From Flavobacteriaceae bacterium MAR_2010_188 (GTDB taxonomy: Bacteria; Bacteroidota; Bacteroidia; Flavobacteriales; Flavobacteriaceae), in assembly GCA_900104375.1 (NCBI GenBank), contig LT629302.1:1580001-1644000 (forward strand): a stretch of 64,000 bases of DNA, in the 5' to 3' direction. How positions within the stretch are numbered: the stretch's first letter is position 1; every line of letters begins with the position of its first letter. Both the position numbers and the translations under genes were made by a program. The notes under the pieces were generated by a model. That model was not told where the DNA came from. It worked only from the letters and a program-made list of their open reading frames with translations, and did not search any database. This document shows, in pieces, positions 18,891 through 28,600 of the stretch.

Positions 18891-19712
18891 TTGTTTGGGA
18901 TAAGTAGACAGGCTGTCTATCAGGCTGAAAAGCGAGCGCAGAAAAGAGCTGACGAACTAGCGTCGGTCAGACCACTGGTCTTAAAGGTGCGCCAAGGAAT
19001 GCCAAGACTTGGTACGCGCAAACTGTATTATCTTCTTAAAGCTGAATTCGACAGATCGGGGATCAAAATAGGTAGAGATGCCCTTTTTGAATACCTAAGA
19101 TCTGAATCAATGCTCATAAAACCAAAGAAGAACTATACAAAGACCACCGATTCTAAACATTGGTTGAGAAAATACCCCAACCTGATGCAGGGTATAACCC
19201 CGACGGGACCAGAGGAATACTTTGTAAGCGATATTACCTATATCAAGAGCAGAGAAAGAACCCATTACCTCTCACTGGTTACAGATGCTTTCAGTAGAAA
19301 AATAATGGGCTATCACCTAAGTGACGACATGAGTGCTGAAAATGTAGTGATGGCGATGAAGATGGCCAATAAGAACAGGACCACCTCCAGAGCACTCGTA
19401 CATCATTCTGATAGGGGCCTACAATATTGTTCTTCAGTATATCAAACGGAACTGGGGAAGTCCAATACCATACCATCGATGACAGATGGGTATGACTGTT
19501 ATCAAAATGCGCTGGCAGAACGTATAAATGGAATTTTAAAAGAAGAATTCCTGATCAATAAATGTAATACAGGAGAAGAACTGAAACGACTGGTCACAGA
19601 GTCCATACGTACATATAATGATAAAAGACCACATTTGAGCCTTAAATACAAAACACCTAATTTTATACATAACAAAAAATCCAGCGAAGATAGCATCGCT
19701 GGATTGATTTAA
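18891..19712 (+). CDS. IS3-family transposase OrfB (DDE integrase domain)
   Basis: 273 aa if started at the TTG at 18891. In vivo it is probably made only as an OrfAB fusion after the -1 frameshift at 18819-18825, because the -1 frame is open from there and reads through SLSRCCRLFGISRQAVYQAE. HTH_21-like and rve domains contain the DDE triad: D in FVSDITYIK, D in VHHSDRGLQYCS and E in NALAERINGILKEEF. The last residues overlap a small inverted repeat (ATCCAGCGA / TCGCTGGAT) before the stop. Intact. Confidence 0.92.
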   Translation: MFGISRQAVYQAEKRAQKRADELASVRPLVLKVRQGMPRLGTRKLYYLLKAEFDRSGIKIGRDALFEYLRSESMLIKPKKNYTKTTDSKHWLRKYPNLMQGITPTGPEEYFVSDITYIKSRERTHYLSLVTDAFSRKIMGYHLSDDMSAENVVMAMKMANKNRTTSRALVHHSDRGLQYCSSVYQTELGKSNTIPSMTDGYDCYQNALAERINGILKEEFLINKCNTGEELKRLVTESIRTYNDKRPHLSLKYKTPNFIHNKKSSEDSIAGLI

Positions 19713-19723
19713 TAATTAAAAAC

Positions 19724-19748
19724 TGTCAACCTATTTCAGGACGACTCA
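19724..19748 (-). repeat. IS right terminal inverted repeat
   Basis: Read on the minus strand it starts TGAGTCGTCCTGAAATAGG at 19748. It is followed outside the element by target duplication GCT. Confidence 0.9.
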
Positions 19749-19752
19749 GCTA

Positions 19753-20670
19753 TTAATTATCTTGGGTAGATTGTCTTGAATTTTTATCTAAATACAAAGG
19801 AACACCAGCAGCATTTAAATCATTTGATGGATCGCCATCACCATTTAAATCTTCGAAGATAGTAAGTATACCATCGCCATCGTCATCAACGTCCCTATAG
19901 TTGGCTTGTCCATCTTCATCAGTATCATCATCGAATACATTACCGTTTCCATTTAAATCTTCGAACTGACTTAATATTCCGTCACTATCGTGATCATTAT
20001 CGTCGGCCCTGTATAATTCAAATTTAAAAATTAAATTAGAATATATCGGTAGCCCGGGAGGAGGGGAAGAAAAATATGCTAATCCCGAAGGAATAAACAT
20101 CATCCCGAATCCGTAATCATTATAAGAAATCGTACCGTCTTCATTTTCTATAGGATCACCTACAGCAGTATTAAAAGTTGGCAGAACAAATCGCCAGCCC
20201 GGTACAACTCCTAATAAATCAAAAACAATAGGGTTAGCGGTGCTATCAAAAACGTTTCCATTTTCTAGGCTTCCTTCATAGTTTACACGAACATTATCAG
20301 TAAAATCTGGAAGCTCACCACCACCTTGATTCAATCTTAAGATGTAATAGTCATATAATGTTTCGTCTACCATCTTTGTAATCGTAGTAACATCATTTAT
20401 TAATAAGTGATTATCTTCTGGATTTGGTAACACTCCATCATCTGGTAATTCATAAATAGTTAGGCTATCGATATGAAAATTTTCAGGATTCTGCATTTTG
20501 GTAAAATTGTAATAATGCGTACTCAAATAATGCAGTAAAGTATCTTTGTCGACAGCTTGTTGTTCAGTTCTATCGGCTTCAGGAATTCCTCCATCTTCAT
20601 CATCTTTATTACACGCTACTAGTGCCAATAAAAATACAATCGACACAACTAAATGATTCTTAATTTTCAT
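19753..20670 (-). CDS. FKBP-type peptidyl-prolyl isomerase lipoprotein with acidic repeats
   Basis: 305 aa. A lipobox (LLALVACNKDDED) predicts an outer- or inner-membrane lipoprotein. Residues about 125-235 form an FKBP domain: VRVNYEGSLENGNVFDST, then YGFGMMFIPSGLAYFS and IYSNLIFKFELYRA. The C-terminus (about 236-290) holds calcium-binding-like Asp repeats (HDSDGILSQFEDLNGNG, DVDDDGDGILTIFEDLNGDG), as in many flavobacterial FKBPs. It likely helps folding of exported proteins. The IS element lies four bases beyond the stop codon and separates the gene from its former shared terminator. Confidence 0.88.
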   Translation of the reverse strand: MKIKNHLVVSIVFLLALVACNKDDEDGGIPEADRTEQQAVDKDTLLHYLSTHYYNFTKMQNPENFHIDSLTIYELPDDGVLPNPEDNHLLINDVTTITKMVDETLYDYYILRLNQGGGELPDFTDNVRVNYEGSLENGNVFDSTANPIVFDLLGVVPGWRFVLPTFNTAVGDPIENEDGTISYNDYGFGMMFIPSGLAYFSSPPPGLPIYSNLIFKFELYRADDNDHDSDGILSQFEDLNGNGNVFDDDTDEDGQANYRDVDDDGDGILTIFEDLNGDGDPSNDLNAAGVPLYLDKNSRQSTQDN

Positions 20671-20762
20671 AAAATAATTTTACTATACAATTCAGTATAA
20701 ATTCAGCAGAAAATAGGCGTTTAAAGCCCTTATTTTGAAGTGCGCAAGATACAATATTATAA

Positions 20763-20770
20763 TACTTTTG
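20763..20770 (+). promoter_or_regulatory. -7 promoter box upstream of the S4 protein gene
   Basis: TACTTTTG matches TAnnTTTG; the predicted leader is about 66 nt. The nearest TTG upstream is 25 nt away, outside the usual spacing, so confidence is limited. Confidence 0.35.
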
Positions 20771-20839
20771 CACAATAACATTAACGTACTTTTAATGGCG
20801 CTATTGTTTTAGGTTATTTCTTCATTATAATTGTAAAGG

Positions 20840-21217
20840 ATGAGAATAGATAAATTTTTATGGTGCATCAGATATTTTAAAACCCGAAGCTTGGCAACCG
20901 AGGCTTGTAAAAAGGGACATATTAAAATAAATGAGGATAAGGTTAAACCTAGTCGGGATGTCTATGCACAGGACAAGATCGAGATTAGAAAAGATCAGAT
21001 CAATTATATAATCAAGGTCAATGATCTGCCAACGTCTAGAGTAGGCGCAAAATTGGTAGACATTTATAGGACAGATTTAACCCCAAAAGAAGCCTTTGAA
21101 GCACAAGAACTTTTAAAATATTCTAAGGATTACTATCGCAAGGGCGGCACTGGTAGGCCAACCAAAAAAGATAGACGCGATATAGACGACTATAAAGATG
21201 ATGGTGACGGTTGGTAA
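20840..21217 (+). CDS. S4-domain RNA-binding protein (Hsp15-like)
   Basis: 125 aa. The S4 domain occupies residues 1-60 (MRIDKFLWCIRYFKTRSLATEACKKGHIKINEDKVKPSRDV), followed by a basic tail. Hsp15 (HslR) rescues stalled 50S subunits carrying nascent peptidyl-tRNA. The sequence and length fit that family, but similar S4 proteins have other RNA targets. Divergent from the FKBP gene. Confidence 0.85.
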   Translation: MRIDKFLWCIRYFKTRSLATEACKKGHIKINEDKVKPSRDVYAQDKIEIRKDQINYIIKVNDLPTSRVGAKLVDIYRTDLTPKEAFEAQELLKYSKDYYRKGGTGRPTKKDRRDIDDYKDDGDGW

Positions 21218-21278
21218 CAGCTGAATTTAGATAAAGATTTTAAACTGAAATATTCACCCTATATAAATATCTCTTTTT

Positions 21279-21286
21279 TATCTTTG
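21279..21286 (+). promoter_or_regulatory. -7 promoter box of the phosphoribosyltransferase gene
   Basis: TATCTTTG matches the consensus and predicts a start of transcription about 21 nt before the TTG start codon. No good -33 TTG. Confidence 0.45.
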
Positions 21287-21310
21287 AAAGGACATTGAAA
21301 TCTACCAAAC

Positions 21311-21808
21311 TTGAAGAAGACAATTATATTAGACCATCAACAGATAGAGGCAAAAATTAGAAGGATTGCCTATCAGATTTATGAAAGTAACGTTGATGAA
21401 AAACAAATCATTCTAGCCGGTATAGCAACTAACGGATATGTATTAGCCGAAAAGCTTAAGACTATTTTGGATCAGATAAGTAAAATAAAATCGGTATTAT
21501 GCAAGGTAGAAATCGACAAGAAGAATCCCTTAAATCCTATTAGAACTTCTATTGCTGAAGCCGATTACACCAATGAATCGATTGTAATGATAGATGACGT
21601 ATTAAATAGCGGCAGCACGCTCATCTATGCGGTTAAGCACTTTCTTAATGTGCCGATAAAACGATTTAAAACTGCCGTTTTGGTCAACCGTAATCATAAA
21701 AAATTTCCGGTTAAGGCTGATTTTAAAGGTATTTCACTTTCGACTTCCTTAAATGAGCATGTCGTTATAGAGCTATCGGACAACAATTATCGAGCTTACC
21801 TAAAATAG
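21311..21808 (+). CDS. Type I phosphoribosyltransferase (PyrR-like), TTG start
   Basis: 165 aa. The PRPP-binding motif VMIDDVLNSGSTL (about 97-109) is typical of type I phosphoribosyltransferases; the overall shape is closest to PyrR/hypoxanthine-type enzymes. Whether it is a salvage enzyme or a pyrimidine regulator is not clear. The only start that includes the conserved N-terminus (KKTIILDHQQIEAKIRRIAYQI) is TTG at 21311, since an in-frame stop lies at 21296 and no ATG occurs before mid-gene. Its 3' end overlaps the convergent aroK gene by nine bases. Confidence 0.87.
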   Translation: MKKTIILDHQQIEAKIRRIAYQIYESNVDEKQIILAGIATNGYVLAEKLKTILDQISKIKSVLCKVEIDKKNPLNPIRTSIAEADYTNESIVMIDDVLNSGSTLIYAVKHFLNVPIKRFKTAVLVNRNHKKFPVKADFKGISLSTSLNEHVVIELSDNNYRAYLK

Positions 21809-22321
21809 CAACAGAGAAATCTCAGAAATTAAATCGTCGACAGATTTCTGGTCGATGTCTACCTTATAATCCGCTTGAAAGTAATACTGTGATCTTTCAA
21901 AAAGATGCTTCCCAATAAATTCCATTAACGCTTCTTTCTCGTTTATCTCTGCAATCAGCGGACGCTTATGGCGCTCTCTAAACAATCTTTCGGATAGATA
22001 CGGAATTGTTCCTGAGAGATAGATAGAGGTTACAGAATTTGAAGATTTTATAATATCGAGGTTATTTCCGTAGCAGGGAGTGCCTCCGCCTAAGGCTAAA
22101 ACAATGTTTTCGGTTGAGTCTAGAACTTCCTTCAAAACTGTAGTTTCAAGTTTTCTAAAGTAAATAGCCCCAGAATCTGAAAATATCTGTTTTATGGTTT
22201 TACCCTCTTTATTTTCTATAAAATGGTCTAGGTCTATGAACTTATAACTGAGTTTTTCTGCCAGATTGCTCCCAACCGTACTTTTTCCTGAACCCATATA
22301 TCCCATTAAAACTACTTTCAT
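21800..22321 (-). CDS. aroK: Shikimate kinase
   Basis: 173 aa, standard length. It phosphorylates shikimate at the 3-hydroxyl in the chorismate pathway. P-loop GYMGSGKSTVG (8-18), the shikimate-binding DLDHFIE segment (about 32-38), FRKLE, and GGGTPCYG (about 79-86, the GGG motif) are all visible, plus the lid RHKRPLIAE. Convergent with, and overlapping, the phosphoribosyltransferase gene. Confidence 0.95.
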   Translation of the reverse strand: MKVVLMGYMGSGKSTVGSNLAEKLSYKFIDLDHFIENKEGKTIKQIFSDSGAIYFRKLETTVLKEVLDSTENIVLALGGGTPCYGNNLDIIKSSNSVTSIYLSGTIPYLSERLFRERHKRPLIAEINEKEALMEFIGKHLFERSQYYFQADYKVDIDQKSVDDLISEISLLLF

Positions 22322-22396
22322 ATAGCTGGTTTTATTAAAGTTACGTAAGCAAATTTTAGATAGTGTAAAAAAAGGGAAATTTAAGTATTATTCAAT

Positions 22397-22427
22397 TTGT
22401 ATAAATTAATTAAAGCATTTATATTTG
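22397..22427 (+). promoter_or_regulatory. tRNA-Lys promoter
   Basis: TTG at 22397-22399, a 20-nt spacer, TATATTTG at 22420-22427. Predicted transcript start about 20 nt before the tRNA. Confidence 0.7.
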
Positions 22428-22450
22428 CAGCCTCTTAAGACAAAGAGTCT

Positions 22451-22523
22451 GACCGGGTAGCTCAGTTGGTAGAGCATCTCCCTTTTAAGGAGATGGTCCT
22501 GGGTTCGAGCCCCAGCCCGGTCA
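22451..22523 (+). tRNA. tRNA-Lys (anticodon TTT)
   Basis: 73 nt. Acceptor stem GACCGGG pairs with CCCGGTC (22516-22522), with discriminator A. The D-arm (AGCTCAGTTGGTAGAGC) and T-arm (GGGTTCGAGCCCC) are canonical. The anticodon loop CTTTTAA shows anticodon TTT. CCA is not encoded. Confidence 0.97.
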
Positions 22524-22542
22524 CAAAATCTTTTATTAAGAT

Positions 22543-22580
22543 AATCCTTCCAAGGTAAAACTCGGAAGGATTTTTTTTTT
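22543..22580 (+). terminator. tRNA-Lys terminator
   Basis: Stem AATCCTTCC (22543-22551), 12-base loop, stem GGAAGGATT (22564-22572), followed by a T run. Confidence 0.88.
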
Positions 22581-22603
22581 GATTATTCCAACTAAAGCGA
22601 CAT

Positions 22604-22633
22604 AAAAAAGGTGCCCGATAAGGCGCCTTTTTT
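22604..22633. terminator. Terminator of the Gfo/Idh/MocA operon
   Basis: GGTGCC (22610-22615), loop CGATAA, GGCGCC (22622-22627), with A and T runs on opposite sides. On the minus strand it abuts the oxidoreductase stop codon. Confidence 0.85.
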
Positions 22634-23972
22634 AAAATTTTGGGTCCCAGCCAGGTTGGTAAGTCCTACTCCAAAGTGCCATAGCATCTCGATCAAACAT
22701 TTGCCCGGTTTTATCATCAATATCAAAAGCTTTCTTAATTCTATAAGCAATATTTGCATAATGTACCATGGCCATGCTTACACTTGCATCTTCAATTGGA
22801 GCGTTCAATTTAGATTTTCCTCGAATTGCTTCGAACATATTCTGCACGTGTTTGGTTGAAGTATCACCACCGCCACCAAGAGCTGTTCCTGCTTCAGTGG
22901 AATCGGAAAGACTTTCTTTAATCAAGGTTCCATTACGATCATACAGCATGTATTTTTCTCTATCTACAAAGACTGAGCCTTCCGTACCATAAATCACAGT
23001 GCCTCTTCCTGCGCCATATGTGCTGTAGTTATTTCGCGATTTTCCATCCCATTGAATTATCTTTTCGTCAGCAAACTTAAAAGTGGCTTCCATAGTGTCG
23101 TACATTTCCCAGCCATCGTCTTGGAAATGACGTTTATTACCTTCAACGTAGGTATGATTAGGTAAATTTACCTGTAATGCCCAACGTGCGACATCTAGCT
23201 CATGAGTTCCATTGTTTCCGGCTTCTCCAGTGCCGTATTCCCAGCCGTACCAATGCCAGTTATAATCCCAAGTTTCGCTGGTATAATCCCTTCTTGGAGC
23301 CGGACCTTGCCAAAGCTCCCAGTCTAGACCAACGGGGACTGCTGCTTTTTTCTGTATAGGAACTTCACCGCGGCCGTTATTATAAAAAGCAACTGCTTTA
23401 TATGCTTTCCCAATGGTTCCTTTATGAATTTTATCTATAATTTCTATGGTATGGGGGGAAGACCTTTGTTGGTTACCCATCTGTACCACTTTATTGAAAT
23501 GTTTTGATGCCTTTACCAACTGCTCGTTTTCGTACATATTATGGCTACAAGGTTTTTCGACATAAACGTGTTTACCCGCCTGCATTGCCATTATGGATCC
23601 TGGAGTATGCCAATGGTCTGGAGTCGCATTTATTAAAACATCGACATCTTTATCATTTAACACTTTTCTTATATCGTTCTCTAAGGTCGGATTATAGTTA
23701 ATCTGTTTTTTAAACTCTTCTAAACCTCTTAAACGTTGGCTTTCCATAACATCGCAGATATAAAGCAGCTTTACATTGCTATCCTTTAACGCAATTGGCT
23801 CTATAAACGCTCCCATCCTTCTACCAAGACCAGCGATTCCTATGTGGATGCGATCATTGGCCCCGATTATATTTCTATAACTGCTTGCCGCCATAGACAT
23901 TGCAGAATTTCCGATAAATGCCGCGGCACTTGCGGCTGCCGTTTTTTTTACAAAATTCCTTCTCGTGGTCAT
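22632..23972 (-). CDS. Gfo/Idh/MocA-family oxidoreductase with Tat signal
   Basis: 446 aa. The N-terminus (TTRRNFVKKTAAASAAAFIG) is a twin-arginine signal, so it is exported folded with its NAD(P) cofactor. The Rossmann domain shows GIAGLGRRMGA (about 45-55), the EKP motif sits in YVEKPCSHNMYE, and WHWYGWEYGTGEAGNNGTHELDVARWAL marks the C-terminal domain. These enzymes oxidise or reduce sugars at C3. Its start directly follows the stop of the upstream DUF1080 gene, and the pair suits the 3-ketoglycoside route of oxidation, beta-elimination and reduction. The exact substrate is unknown. Confidence 0.9.
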   Translation of the reverse strand: MTTRRNFVKKTAAASAAAFIGNSAMSMAASSYRNIIGANDRIHIGIAGLGRRMGAFIEPIALKDSNVKLLYICDVMESQRLRGLEEFKKQINYNPTLENDIRKVLNDKDVDVLINATPDHWHTPGSIMAMQAGKHVYVEKPCSHNMYENEQLVKASKHFNKVVQMGNQQRSSPHTIEIIDKIHKGTIGKAYKAVAFYNNGRGEVPIQKKAAVPVGLDWELWQGPAPRRDYTSETWDYNWHWYGWEYGTGEAGNNGTHELDVARWALQVNLPNHTYVEGNKRHFQDDGWEMYDTMEATFKFADEKIIQWDGKSRNNYSTYGAGRGTVIYGTEGSVFVDREKYMLYDRNGTLIKESLSDSTEAGTALGGGGDTSTKHVQNMFEAIRGKSKLNAPIEDASVSMAMVHYANIAYRIKKAFDIDDKTGQMFDRDAMALWSRTYQPGWDPKF

Positions 23973-25355
23973 TTAGTCTAGCGTTTTAATTTTAATATTT
24001 TTGAAAGCAACCCGGTCTCCATGATCTTGCAATAGAATTTCTCCCTCTTCTAGCAATCCGAAATTTGGCCATTGGGCATATTTGCTTTCCTTAACTAATT
24101 TATTAAATTCATCGCTGCCGCGTTCATATTCTAAAACCTTCATACCATTTAGCCAATGCTCTACGTGATTATCCTTGGAAAGGATGTAAGCAGAATTCCA
24201 CTCTCCAATCGGGTTTACGATTTTATTTTCGTCTGCCTTTATAAGATCATAAAGAGATCCAACCGTCCTACTTCCTTCGTGGTTTCCTAATTTGGCGTCT
24301 TCATGATTTACATCGTCCAAAATTTGATACTCTAGGCCTATCGAAGAGCCTTCACCCTTATTAAGATTGGTGTCTACATAATATTTAATTCCGCTATTAG
24401 CTCCGATGGTTATTTTAAAGTCCACTTTCAATTCAAAATTTCTATATTTTTCTTTGGTAACGATGTCACCACCTGCTGCTGATTCTTCTCCACCGGATGA
24501 AAGAACAATCAATTCATCATCTTCAATAATCCATCCTTTTTCTGGAAAAGCTTCAAGTTTAGCTCCTTTCCACCCATCTGTCGTTTTTCCATCCCAGAGC
24601 ATCTTCCAGCCATTTTCTTGTTCGTCATAGGTTAGGTTATTTTTTGTATTCACTGTCTTCAACGGACTATCTTTTGTATATTTTGAAAGGTCTTTGGTAA
24701 GAATTTTTATGTTTTTCCAAGCGACTGTGGTTCCTTCTTTTTCATTTTCACTAATAGCATGAACTTGAAGCCCGATAAAACCAGATGCAGTTTTATCATC
24801 AATTAGATATGCGGCCGGCACGTCATTTATCCAAGTTTTAATGGTATCTCCAATAGCTTCAATTCTGTAATGATTCCATTCATTTTGTTTGAAAGCGGAT
24901 TGAGCCTCGGGATTATCGGTTAAGGGCACCAACCAATTTCTTCGTTGTTCATCATAAATTCCCGCGCTCCATGCCCTTTTTGAAGGATCTATTTCAATTT
25001 GATATCCATGAATAACGCCATCTCTATAACTAGGGATACTATTACTCCTAATTTGAATACCAGAATTTAAAGTTGAATCTACCTTATAATCTAATTCGAG
25101 AATAAAATCACCGTAGTTTTTATTAGTGGTTAAAAACGTGTTAGGCGTATTTCGGGTAGATTTACCGGTTATGATACCTTCTGAAACCGTATACTCCGCG
25201 TTTCCACCTTTCTTTGTCCAGCCTTCTAGATTATCTCCTTCTATTAAGGATTGCCAAGGGGTGGAATCTTTCTCTTCCTCTTTCTGGTTGCAACTCATGG
25301 CAAAAAATAATGTTATAATTAGAATCGTATTGGTTGAAAAAATCATTCTTTTCAT
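23973..25355 (-). CDS. Lipoprotein with two DUF1080 (3-keto-disaccharide hydrolase) domains
   Basis: 460 aa. Lipobox [11 protein letters not shown] predicts surface or periplasmic anchoring. Two LamG-like jellyroll units are seen: about 30-220 ([18 protein letters not shown] ... IGLQVHA) and about 245-460 ([17 protein letters not shown] ... FKNIKIKTL). Both match the DUF1080/3-keto-disaccharide hydrolase fold, which cleaves 3-ketoglycosides. The stop codon abuts the oxidoreductase start, so the two are one operon. No clear promoter was seen in the 274 nt upstream. Confidence 0.9.
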   Translation of the reverse strand: MKRMIFSTNTILIITLFFAMSCNQKEEEKDSTPWQSLIEGDNLEGWTKKGGNAEYTVSEGIITGKSTRNTPNTFLTTNKNYGDFILELDYKVDSTLNSGIQIRSNSIPSYRDGVIHGYQIEIDPSKRAWSAGIYDEQRRNWLVPLTDNPEAQSAFKQNEWNHYRIEAIGDTIKTWINDVPAAYLIDDKTASGFIGLQVHAISENEKEGTTVAWKNIKILTKDLSKYTKDSPLKTVNTKNNLTYDEQENGWKMLWDGKTTDGWKGAKLEAFPEKGWIIEDDELIVLSSGGEESAAGGDIVTKEKYRNFELKVDFKITIGANSGIKYYVDTNLNKGEGSSIGLEYQILDDVNHEDAKLGNHEGSRTVGSLYDLIKADENKIVNPIGEWNSAYILSKDNHVEHWLNGMKVLEYERGSDEFNKLVKESKYAQWPNFGLLEEGEILLQDHGDRVAFKNIKIKTLD

Positions 25356-25584
25356 ATAAAAATTTCTTTAGTTAGTTTAATATTCGACAGCATTTAATTC
25401 TCTTAAAAATGTTCCCTTATCGAATTGAGAAAAACAAAACTCGCTATTTGATAAATATAAGTTGAAAAGTGGGATTATTTGATTCATTATATAAAGAACT
25501 CAAATAGATGGCTCAGGTTAGAAAATCAGTTTTCTAATTATTCTTTCCTAAAACATGGATGATTTTATAAAAACAAAGCAAAAA

Positions 25585-25607
25585 AAAGGCGCCCAAATGG
25601 ACGCCTT
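25585..25607 (-). terminator. Terminator of the T9SS nuclease gene
   Basis: AAAGGCG (25585-25591) and CGCCTTT (25601-25607-ish) form the outer stem with CC/GG pairing inside. On the minus strand it is followed by T residues (plus-strand A run 25581-25587). Confidence 0.75.
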
Positions 25608-25629
25608 TAAAATTTCAAACTTGAAAAAT

Positions 25630-28600
25630 TTATAGGATGATAAGTTTAGTATAAACGCTATCTCCTTTATTGTTCTGAACTTTTACAATGTAAACGCCAG
25701 CTGCGAGTTGAGAAATATTTAACGGATACTCAAACGTACTTTCATCTGGAATCACGATTGATTTTGAAAGCTTAACATTTCCACTTAAATCATATACACT
25801 CAGCGTAGCTTTTCCTTTGGAAAGTCCGCTTAAATAAACCGTGGTATTGTTTATTGCTGGGTTAGGACTCACATAAATAAAGAGCGCATCTGCCTCACAA
25901 GAACCCATCACAGCACCTTTCGCCATCATTCCAGGCAAAGCATTTTTAGAGATACAAAGCGAATTGCCGTTATGGCAAACTAGGACTTTATCTCCATTTT
26001 CTCCGCAAGAATCATCTTCTTCCACTAAAACCATTCTTACCGATACGGGGAAGTGGTCTGATGCGGTATAAGCATAGTCTGCAGTGTAAAACTCATAATG
26101 CACGGTCGCGCTTCCTTCAATATAATTATCTACCAATTCGTTAGAAACCATAATATGATCAATCATATCTGGATATGAAATCGTTGACCTAAAGCCCATT
26201 TCACTCAATGTAGCAGTTAGTACAGTATAATCATCTGCATCGTTCACGTATTCAAAATAAGAACTTTGAGTTGTGCTAACGCCATTTGCAACCGTTTCAT
26301 CGACGTCATCATTAAAATCACCAATAATAAAAAGATTGTCTTTTGGATAATAAGCATCCAGCGAATCTTTAAGAACTTCAACATCGTAACGTCTCATTGC
26401 GTAATCTACATCTTGATCGCTACCAGTATTTGCACGTGCATGTAGAACAACAAAATTCATTTCTTCGGTCTGACCTTCTATGGTAGCATTGGCAGTTACC
26501 ATAAATGGTAGACGGCCGCTGGCATAAAATCTAGTATGGTCTTCAACAGGATAATCAGAAAGATAGCTATCGTCACCTCCATTGTAATAAGGATGAATTG
26601 TTTCTAATAAAACTTTTGTTTCAACGATATCGATCACATCGGTCTTATAAACAAGTCCAACATGTTGGCTTTCTCCTGAAGTATCATTTGGATAAGAAAC
26701 TGCGTCGGAAAGAACATATCCGTAACCTTCCATCTCACCAATCATCTCGGCAAATAAAGCTATATCCGTGATTTCTTCTACACCAATTGCATCGGCATTT
26801 AAGCCAAGTAAGATTTCTTTAACCGCTTCCTTTTGAACTGCATCGCTATCTGCAGCAGAGCTTGCTGGACTGTTTGAAGATGAACCAAACCATTCTATAT
26901 TCCAAGCAGCAACTTCAAAAGTAAGTTCTTTTGAAATCTCAGAACCTGGATATACTGGGTTATATTCTTCAGCACACGGTAAGTCTGAAGCTTGACGAGG
27001 AAGCAATTGATTTAGCTCTCTGTAACGACCCACAATCCCGACTACTTCCTGACAATAATCTGGTTTGGTTTTACCAACCAAATCGTCTACATCTGCGTCA
27101 ATTCTTAGTTCGCCCGTTGCCGTTTCATCAGAAATAACAAAGTTTGAATTACCAAACAAGATAGGATCAGAACCCAAGAAATTGACATCATTGATTCGTA
27201 CAAGTTGTCCTCTATAGTCTTCAATTTGAGCTAAAGTGATAGTTATTGGTTCTATTAATGAACCTTGTCCTAAAAACTCTACAACCTCTAAATCTGAAAT
27301 CTGAATTTGATTGTTAAAAGCAGATAATGTGCCAATAACTTTTAGTTGGTCGCCAATCTGATAAAGTCCTTCTGCAGTAACCATATCACTAAAAATTGCG
27401 ATTCCGCCAGTTTCATCCTGTATGTAGGCCGTGTTACCAAATTGATCAGAAACTGTTAGCGTTCCTTCTATCCAAACTTTAGTTCCGAGTGCAGTATCTC
27501 TAGCCTCGGCAATAGTAATCAGTTCGAAAACTTCTGGATCAGGATCAACAACATCGCCTCCGAAAGATTGAGAGGTATTGATTTCTCCAAAAGTATTTGC
27601 CATTGGCTCTGCCCATGTAAATGCATCATAAGATTGTCCTTCACCAATTAATTGTAAGGAATAACCAATAGTAGTATTACCTGGTTCTGATACTCCAATA
27701 TCTGTGCTGCTTAACCCATCGGCCGCACCGCCTATAGCAGGAAAAGAACCTTCGTAGCTTAAAAATTGAATAACTTCGTCTCCATCAATATTAATCAGAG
27801 CAATCCCATCTGGACTTCCATTTTGTATCCCATTCGTAGGATATTCAAAATCCATTGTTCCATATCCGCCTTGTTGATTTGGAATTGTTCCACTTAGAGT
27901 CATGGTATTATAAAGTGAACCGTTATTACCATTATAAAGTAGCAGCGCGTAGTTAGATAAATCCGTTCCCGCAGTGCCAGCTATCTCTATTGCTTCACCT
28001 GCATCGGTGCCATCATTATCATAATGAAATTCATTAATCCAAAGAACAGGTTCAGCTGCAATAAATTTTTGATTTGGATTTGGTGAGGCAAAACTGCTTG
28101 TTTGCTCAGTCCATGTAAAATCTTCATAGTAAGAACCTTCACCAACTAACTGTAACGAAGTCGTCGTACCTCCCGAACCACTTTCTGAAATTCCTATATC
28201 TCTGCTTAATACTCCATCTGCAGAACCGCCAACAGCTACAAATGTTCCTTCATAACTTAAAAATTGAATCAATCCTTCTGGGCCAACTAAAGCTACGCCA
28301 TCTGGTGCCCCATTTTGAATTCCTGAAATTTGAAAGCTAATTGTACCGTAACCGCTCTCTTGGTTTTCTATAACTCCACTTAATGTAGTGCTGTTATAAA
28401 GTGCGCCTCCATTTCCGTTGTATAATTCAATGCTGTAACCATCTAAATTTATTCCTGCCAGACCTGCAACTTCAATTGCCTCGCCAGTGTCTGCGCCACC
28501 ATTGTCATAATGTATCTCATTGATAAATACCAAACCATTTGTTGTAGATGGATTCGGGTCTGGTTCCGGGTCCGGGTCTATAACTTGACCACCAAAATCC

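Larger units (their letters stand above)
18434..19748 (+). mobile_element. Complete IS3-family insertion sequence
   Basis: A 1315-bp element bounded by 25-bp terminal inverted repeats with three mismatches (ends TGACCCGTCCTG... and, reverse-complemented, TGAGTCGTCCTG...). It is flanked by a 3-bp target duplication GCT (18431-18433 and 19749-19751). It encodes overlapping orfA and orfB with a programmed frameshift signal. Both frames are intact, so it may still be active. It inserted between the outer-membrane protein terminator and the FKBP stop codon, four bases from the latter. Confidence 0.95.
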
